From NCBI GenBank assembly GCA_014859375.1, contig JACUUH010000022.1:1-37838 (forward strand): a stretch of 37,838 bases of DNA. Direction: 5' to 3'. The translations under genes and the position numbers were made by a program. The DNA comes from Gammaproteobacteria bacterium (GTDB lineage Bacteria > Pseudomonadota > Gammaproteobacteria > Nitrosococcales > Methylophagaceae). A model generated the notes under the pieces. That model was not told the origin of the DNA. It saw only the letters and a list, made by a program, of their open reading frames with translations, and searched no databases. Positions 34,388-37,838 of the stretch are shown here, one piece after another (the stretch's first letter is position 1; each line of letters starts with the position of its first letter).

Positions 34388-35107
34388 ATGAATCGCAGAA
34401 TGCGACGGATACATAGAATTTTGGGTGCTACAATTGCATTATTTGTGTTATTGCTTGCATCTACAGGTATCTTACTTAATCACACAACTGATCTAAACTT
34501 AGATCAACGTTACCTCACATGGAATTGGTTGCTCAATCATTACGGTGTTACCAAGCTTGAGCCTGATGCCGTTTTTCTAATTGACAATAAAGTCATTTCT
34601 CAATTTGGTCAGCAACTATTTGTTGATGCAACGCCAGTAGTACAAGAATCACGCCTTCTAAAAGGCGCTATAAGCCAAGAGCAAACATTTGTTGTTGCAA
34701 CAGATCAAGCATTACTCATTTTTACAGAAGATGGCGAGTTTGTAGAAAAAATGACAAGTTCAAGCGGTGTGCCGGCAATGATTCAAAATATTGGCCTATT
34801 TCATGGCGAACCCGTTGTTCAAACGCGTGATGGTCTATGGCGAAGTGATTTCATGTTAGAGCGATGGGAGAAGTTATCACTTCAAGGTGTAGGCTGGAGC
34901 GTGCCGCAACCAATGCCAGATAGTGTTGCCGCGCAGTTACAGCAATACTTTCATGGTCAAGGCATATCGATTGAGCGTGTTGTGCTCGATCTGCATAATG
35001 GTCATATCGTTGGTCAATATGGACCCTGGTTATTAGATGGTATCGCTGCATTACTTATAATTTTGTCAGTAACCGGTATCTGGATGTGGGTAAAACGTCT
35101 TGGTTAA
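34388..35107 (+). CDS. PepSY-associated membrane protein
   Basis: Inner-membrane protein with two membrane segments (about 11-30, GATIALFVLLLASTGILLNH, and 216-235, LLIILSVTGIWMWVKR) enclosing a periplasmic domain of about 185 residues. The first segment has the RRIHRILG motif with His9 and the second the GIWMWVKR end typical of the PepSY_TM family, which includes iron-uptake membrane reductases; His residues (His9, His32) could bind haem, which is inference. Neighbours (FMN-binding protein, Fur-like operator) favour an electron-transfer role to ferric iron or another metal. Confidence 0.82.
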   Translation: MNRRMRRIHRILGATIALFVLLLASTGILLNHTTDLNLDQRYLTWNWLLNHYGVTKLEPDAVFLIDNKVISQFGQQLFVDATPVVQESRLLKGAISQEQTFVVATDQALLIFTEDGEFVEKMTSSSGVPAMIQNIGLFHGEPVVQTRDGLWRSDFMLERWEKLSLQGVGWSVPQPMPDSVAAQLQQYFHGQGISIERVVLDLHNGHIVGQYGPWLLDGIAALLIILSVTGIWMWVKRLG

Positions 35108-35112
35108 TATCA

Positions 35113-36066
35113 ATGAGAAATAACGCGTTTCCATTTCTGCCTAAAGACTTTATTCAGACCAAAGAAGGCCTGATTTTTGCCGTTGTTTGTTATCAACCAC
35201 AAGATACTAAAGTAGGATGCTTTCTTCGTTATGTTGCTGATGGGCAAGGCTGGAAAAAAGTTGATACTGAACAAGCAAACTCATTATTACAAACACACTA
35301 CCCACAGTATCTTTATACGTCATCTCAATTTGATACAGCCTTTCATGCTGTCGCAGTTAGCGATATTGTCCAACACTTTCAACCTGAAAATAAACTTAAG
35401 CAGCTCATGCAGCAACAGCCGATAGATGATCTTGCACAAAAACTGCACACATTAATTGCGATCTTGCTACAGTATGGTGCAAATAGTGATAGTTTAGGTT
35501 TAACGGGTTCGATGTTAATCGATCAACATCGGTCTTCCTCTGACATTGATTTGGTGGTCTACGGCAGAGATAATTTTCATCAGATGCGGCAAGCGATTCA
35601 ACAGGCAATCATTGATGGGGTGCTATCGGATTTAGATAGTGCCTTGATGCAAGACAACTTTGAACGACGCGCAGCACAATTAAGTTACAGTGAATTTGCG
35701 TGGCATGAATATCGCAAGTGTAACAAAGCGGCTATTGAAGGTACTAAGTTTGATATTGGTATGGTGTGTTTATGGAATGAGCTTGAAATAGACACGAATC
35801 AGTATCAAAAACAAGGAATGCGTACATTTAAAACGAAAGTGATTGATGATCAGCGTGCGTTTGATTTTCCAGCTTACTATATTGTCGATGATGAGATGAC
35901 ACCTGAAATTGTGTCATTTACCCATACCTATATAGGCCAAGCGAAAAATAATGAAGTAATTGAAGTATCAGGTACCGTGGAATATAACATTGCTACGGGG
36001 CAACGTCGGCTGATTGTTGGATCAACTCGAGAAGCCGAAGGCGAATATATTAAGGTGTGTAGATAA
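35113..36066 (+). CDS. Predicted nucleotidyltransferase resembling archaeal COG2413
   Basis: Two-part protein of 318 residues. N-terminal region (about 1-75) has LPKDFIQTKEGLIFAVVCYQ and CFLRYVADGQGWKKV, which resemble archaeal proteins of COG2413 from memory. The middle (about 110-215) is a polymerase-beta-like nucleotidyltransferase: Gly132-Ser133, then Asp144-Ile-Asp146 (GSMLIDQHRSSSDIDLVVYG) and a possible third acidic residue, Asp214. The C-terminal part has no recognised motif. No signal or membrane segment. Start: ATG at 35113, 5 bases after the PepSY stop; a GTG at 35086 would overlap that gene. The stop directly abuts gnd. Function unknown; adenylyl- or uridylyl-transfer is inferred from the fold only. 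Confidence 0.75.
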   Translation: MRNNAFPFLPKDFIQTKEGLIFAVVCYQPQDTKVGCFLRYVADGQGWKKVDTEQANSLLQTHYPQYLYTSSQFDTAFHAVAVSDIVQHFQPENKLKQLMQQQPIDDLAQKLHTLIAILLQYGANSDSLGLTGSMLIDQHRSSSDIDLVVYGRDNFHQMRQAIQQAIIDGVLSDLDSALMQDNFERRAAQLSYSEFAWHEYRKCNKAAIEGTKFDIGMVCLWNELEIDTNQYQKQGMRTFKTKVIDDQRAFDFPAYYIVDDEMTPEIVSFTHTYIGQAKNNEVIEVSGTVEYNIATGQRRLIVGSTREAEGEYIKVCR

Positions 36067-37533
36067 ATGATGATAGAACAAACAGCCGCAAAGGCTGATA
36101 TTGGTTTGGTAGGTTTGGCTGTAATGGGTCAAAATCTTGTGTTAAACATGAATGATCATGGTTTTACTGTTGCTGTGTATAACCGAACTACCAGTAAAGT
36201 TGATGAATTTATTGATGGTCCGGCTAAAGGTACTAAGGTTATCGGTTGCCACGACTTAAAAACATTTGTAGACAGCTTAAAGGCGCCGCGTCGCATTATG
36301 CTGATGGTTAAAGCCGGTCCCGTAGTTGATAGCTTTATTGAACAACTGGTTCCATATCTTGATCATGGTGACATCATTATTGATGGCGGCAACTCACTTT
36401 ACAATGATAGTGATCGCCGTACCCATGAATTACAACAAAAAGGTATTTTGTTTATCGGTACTGGCGTTTCAGGTGGTGAAGAAGGTGCACGCTTTGGACC
36501 TTCGATCATGCCTGGCGGTAATCATGCGGCATGGCCTTTTGTAAAGCCAATCTTTCAAGCTATAGCGGCACAAGTCGATGGTGAACCATGTTGTGATTGG
36601 GTTGGTAATGATGGTGCCGGTCACTATGTGAAAATGGTACATAACGGCATTGAGTATGGCGATATGCAACTGATTTGCGAAGCGTATCAGTTGATGCGAG
36701 AAGGTCTCGGTATGACGGGTGATGAAGTCCAAGCTGTTTTTGCCGAGTGGAATGAAGGCGTGCTTGATTCTTATCTGATTGAAATTACTCGCGATATTCT
36801 TGCTGTTAAAAATGATAATGGCGAATTACTCATTGATGACATTCTAGATACAGCCGGTCAAAAAGGTACGGGTAAGTGGACGGGTATGAATGCCCTGGAT
36901 TTGGGTATTCCACTGACATTAATTGGTGAAGCCGTATTTGCACGTTGTTTATCAGCACGTAAAGATGAACGTGTTACAGCATCAAAAGTATTACCAAAAT
37001 TAGCGTCAGACTTTAGTGGTGATAAAAAAGAAACGGTCGACGCCATTCGTGATGCCTTATATGCTTCAAAAATTATCTCCTATGCTCAAGGTTATATGCT
37101 GATGCGTGAAGCGGCTGACACCTATGGTTGGCAATTAAACTATGGTGGTATCGCCCTAATGTGGCGTGGTGGTTGTATTATTCGTAGCCAGTTCTTGGCA
37201 AATATCCGTGATGCATTTACCAATAACCCGGAACTACAAAATTTATTGTTAGATCAATTCTTTATTGATGAAATTACAGCAGCACTTCCGGGCTGGCGTA
37301 AAGCTGTTGGTACAGCAATTTCACTTGGCGTACCAGCACCAACCTTTAGCAGTGCATTATCATTTTATGACGGTTATCGTAGCGCACGCTTACCCGCTAA
37401 TTTATTGCAAGCACAACGTGATTATTTTGGGGCTCATACTTATGAACGATTGGATAAGCCGCGCGGTGAGTTCTTTCATACCAACTGGACTGGCCGTGGT
37501 GGCGATATTTCAGCGACCAATTACGACGTTTAA
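36067..37533 (+). CDS. gnd: 6-phosphogluconate dehydrogenase (decarboxylating)
   Basis: Oxidises 6-phosphogluconate to ribulose 5-phosphate with NAD(P)+ and CO2 release; in RuMP methylotrophs it closes the dissimilatory cycle. Rossmann motif [17 protein letters not shown]; cofactor loop NRTTSK (Arg for NADP preference is inferred). Substrate block [34 protein letters not shown]; catalytic Lys in [15 protein letters not shown]-terminal [16 protein letters not shown]. 488 residues, slightly longer than E. coli Gnd at 468. Its ATG directly follows the previous stop codon; a second ATG at 36070 is also possible. Ends in a strong terminator. Confidence 0.97.
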   Translation: MMIEQTAAKADIGLVGLAVMGQNLVLNMNDHGFTVAVYNRTTSKVDEFIDGPAKGTKVIGCHDLKTFVDSLKAPRRIMLMVKAGPVVDSFIEQLVPYLDHGDIIIDGGNSLYNDSDRRTHELQQKGILFIGTGVSGGEEGARFGPSIMPGGNHAAWPFVKPIFQAIAAQVDGEPCCDWVGNDGAGHYVKMVHNGIEYGDMQLICEAYQLMREGLGMTGDEVQAVFAEWNEGVLDSYLIEITRDILAVKNDNGELLIDDILDTAGQKGTGKWTGMNALDLGIPLTLIGEAVFARCLSARKDERVTASKVLPKLASDFSGDKKETVDAIRDALYASKIISYAQGYMLMREAADTYGWQLNYGGIALMWRGGCIIRSQFLANIRDAFTNNPELQNLLLDQFFIDEITAALPGWRKAVGTAISLGVPAPTFSSALSFYDGYRSARLPANLLQAQRDYFGAHTYERLDKPRGEFFHTNWTGRGGDISATNYDV

Positions 37534-37557
37534 TAAAACGCTAGCAATATAAACCAT

Positions 37558-37585
37558 AAAAAGGGTCGTCATTACGACCCTTTTT
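37558..37585 (+). terminator. Terminator of gnd
   Basis: Perfect 11-bp stem AAAAAGGGTCG (37558-37568) with CGACCCTTTTT (37575-37585) and a 6-base loop, ending in T residues. It lies about 25 bases after gnd. Confidence 0.93.
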
Positions 37586-37713
37586 AGATTTGTCTTTGAT
37601 AAGATTAGGCTATGAGCCAAATCAGCAATAGCATTGATTGAGTTACTATTTATATTGCATCTGAAGATTATATGTTAATCTTAGCCGCTTGATTTATAAG
37701 GCCACTTGATCAA

Positions 37714-37838
37714 ATGCTAGATAATATTTTGAGGAACGCTAGACGGTTAATTATACTGTTGTTCCTCTTTATTATGTCTACATTAACGCTGGCATCAGCT
37801 AGTTTTGCTGATGAAACCTTGGTTACAGATCTCGATAG
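37714..37838 (+). CDS. Secreted protein, N-terminal fragment (cut by window edge)
   Basis: Open frame of 41 codons to the end of the window. The N-terminus has basic residues (LRNARRL), a hydrophobic stretch LIILLFLFIM, and an ASASFA region with signal peptidase-like sites, then DETLVTDLD. It is therefore a secreted or periplasmic protein of unknown family. AAGG lies about 12 bases before the ATG. Confidence 0.6.
   Translation, partial: MLDNILRNARRLIILLFLFIMSTLTLASASFADETLVTDLD

Overview
The window reads as chromosomal DNA of an AT-rich gammaproteobacterium. The best guess is a Methylophaga-like member of the Thiotrichales. That guess rests on protein resemblance only: a MoxY/MoxX-like two-component pair, 6-phosphogluconate dehydrogenase (used in cyclic formaldehyde dissimilation in RuMP methylotrophs), SoxCD-type sulfur oxidation, c-type cytochromes served by a System II (ResB/CcsA) maturation machine, and Gram-negative envelope genes (waaA, lpxL, pagL-like, mltF, uppP). 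No phage, plasmid or CRISPR module is visible.

Layout. 1-845: gene-free repeat island after a terminator. 846-2829: histidine kinase and response regulator. 2830-3558: second repeat island holding the 3' remnant of an IS110 transposase. 3559-4107: secreted double-PepSY protein. 4367-4443: tRNA-Arg(CCG). 4593-9542 (minus): engB-soxC-soxD-glgP, closely packed. 9631-14361 (plus): cytochrome c4, ResB, CcsA, DsbA. 14413-17453 (minus): mltF followed by a diguanylate cyclase. 17603-18952: trhP. 18992-20708 (minus): waaA-tadA, divergent from lpxL (20794-21705). 21706-22051: dispersed repeats. 22052-24416 (minus): PagL-like deacylase, rpsI, rplM, uppP. 24532-28386: a very large FAD/Fe-S/CCG oxidoreductase. 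28432-30502 (minus): efpL, ybaN-like, nitroreductase, hopJ-like. 30669-32446: cvfB-rbgA. 32555-37533: a tightly spaced run of porin, FMN-binding protein, PepSY membrane protein, nucleotidyltransferase and gnd behind a Fur-like operator. The right edge cuts a secreted protein that starts at 37714.

How the genes work together. Cytochrome c4, ResB/CcsA and DsbA form a periplasmic cytochrome/thiol block, and the neighbouring soxD product is a client of that machine. waaA, lpxL and the PagL-like protein all act on lipid A. The porin, flavoprotein and PepSY membrane protein look like an iron-responsive outer-membrane-to-periplasm electron or metal module. Their promoter carries an operator overlapping the -35 element, and the next two genes (an archaeal-looking nucleotidyltransferase and gnd) follow with gaps of only 5 and 0 bases.

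The least explained items are the nucleotidyltransferase at 35113-36066, the Fur-box porin/flavoprotein operon, and several dispersed palindromic repeat families with an IS110 remnant abutting one of them. All calls come from reading the sequence. No database search was possible.
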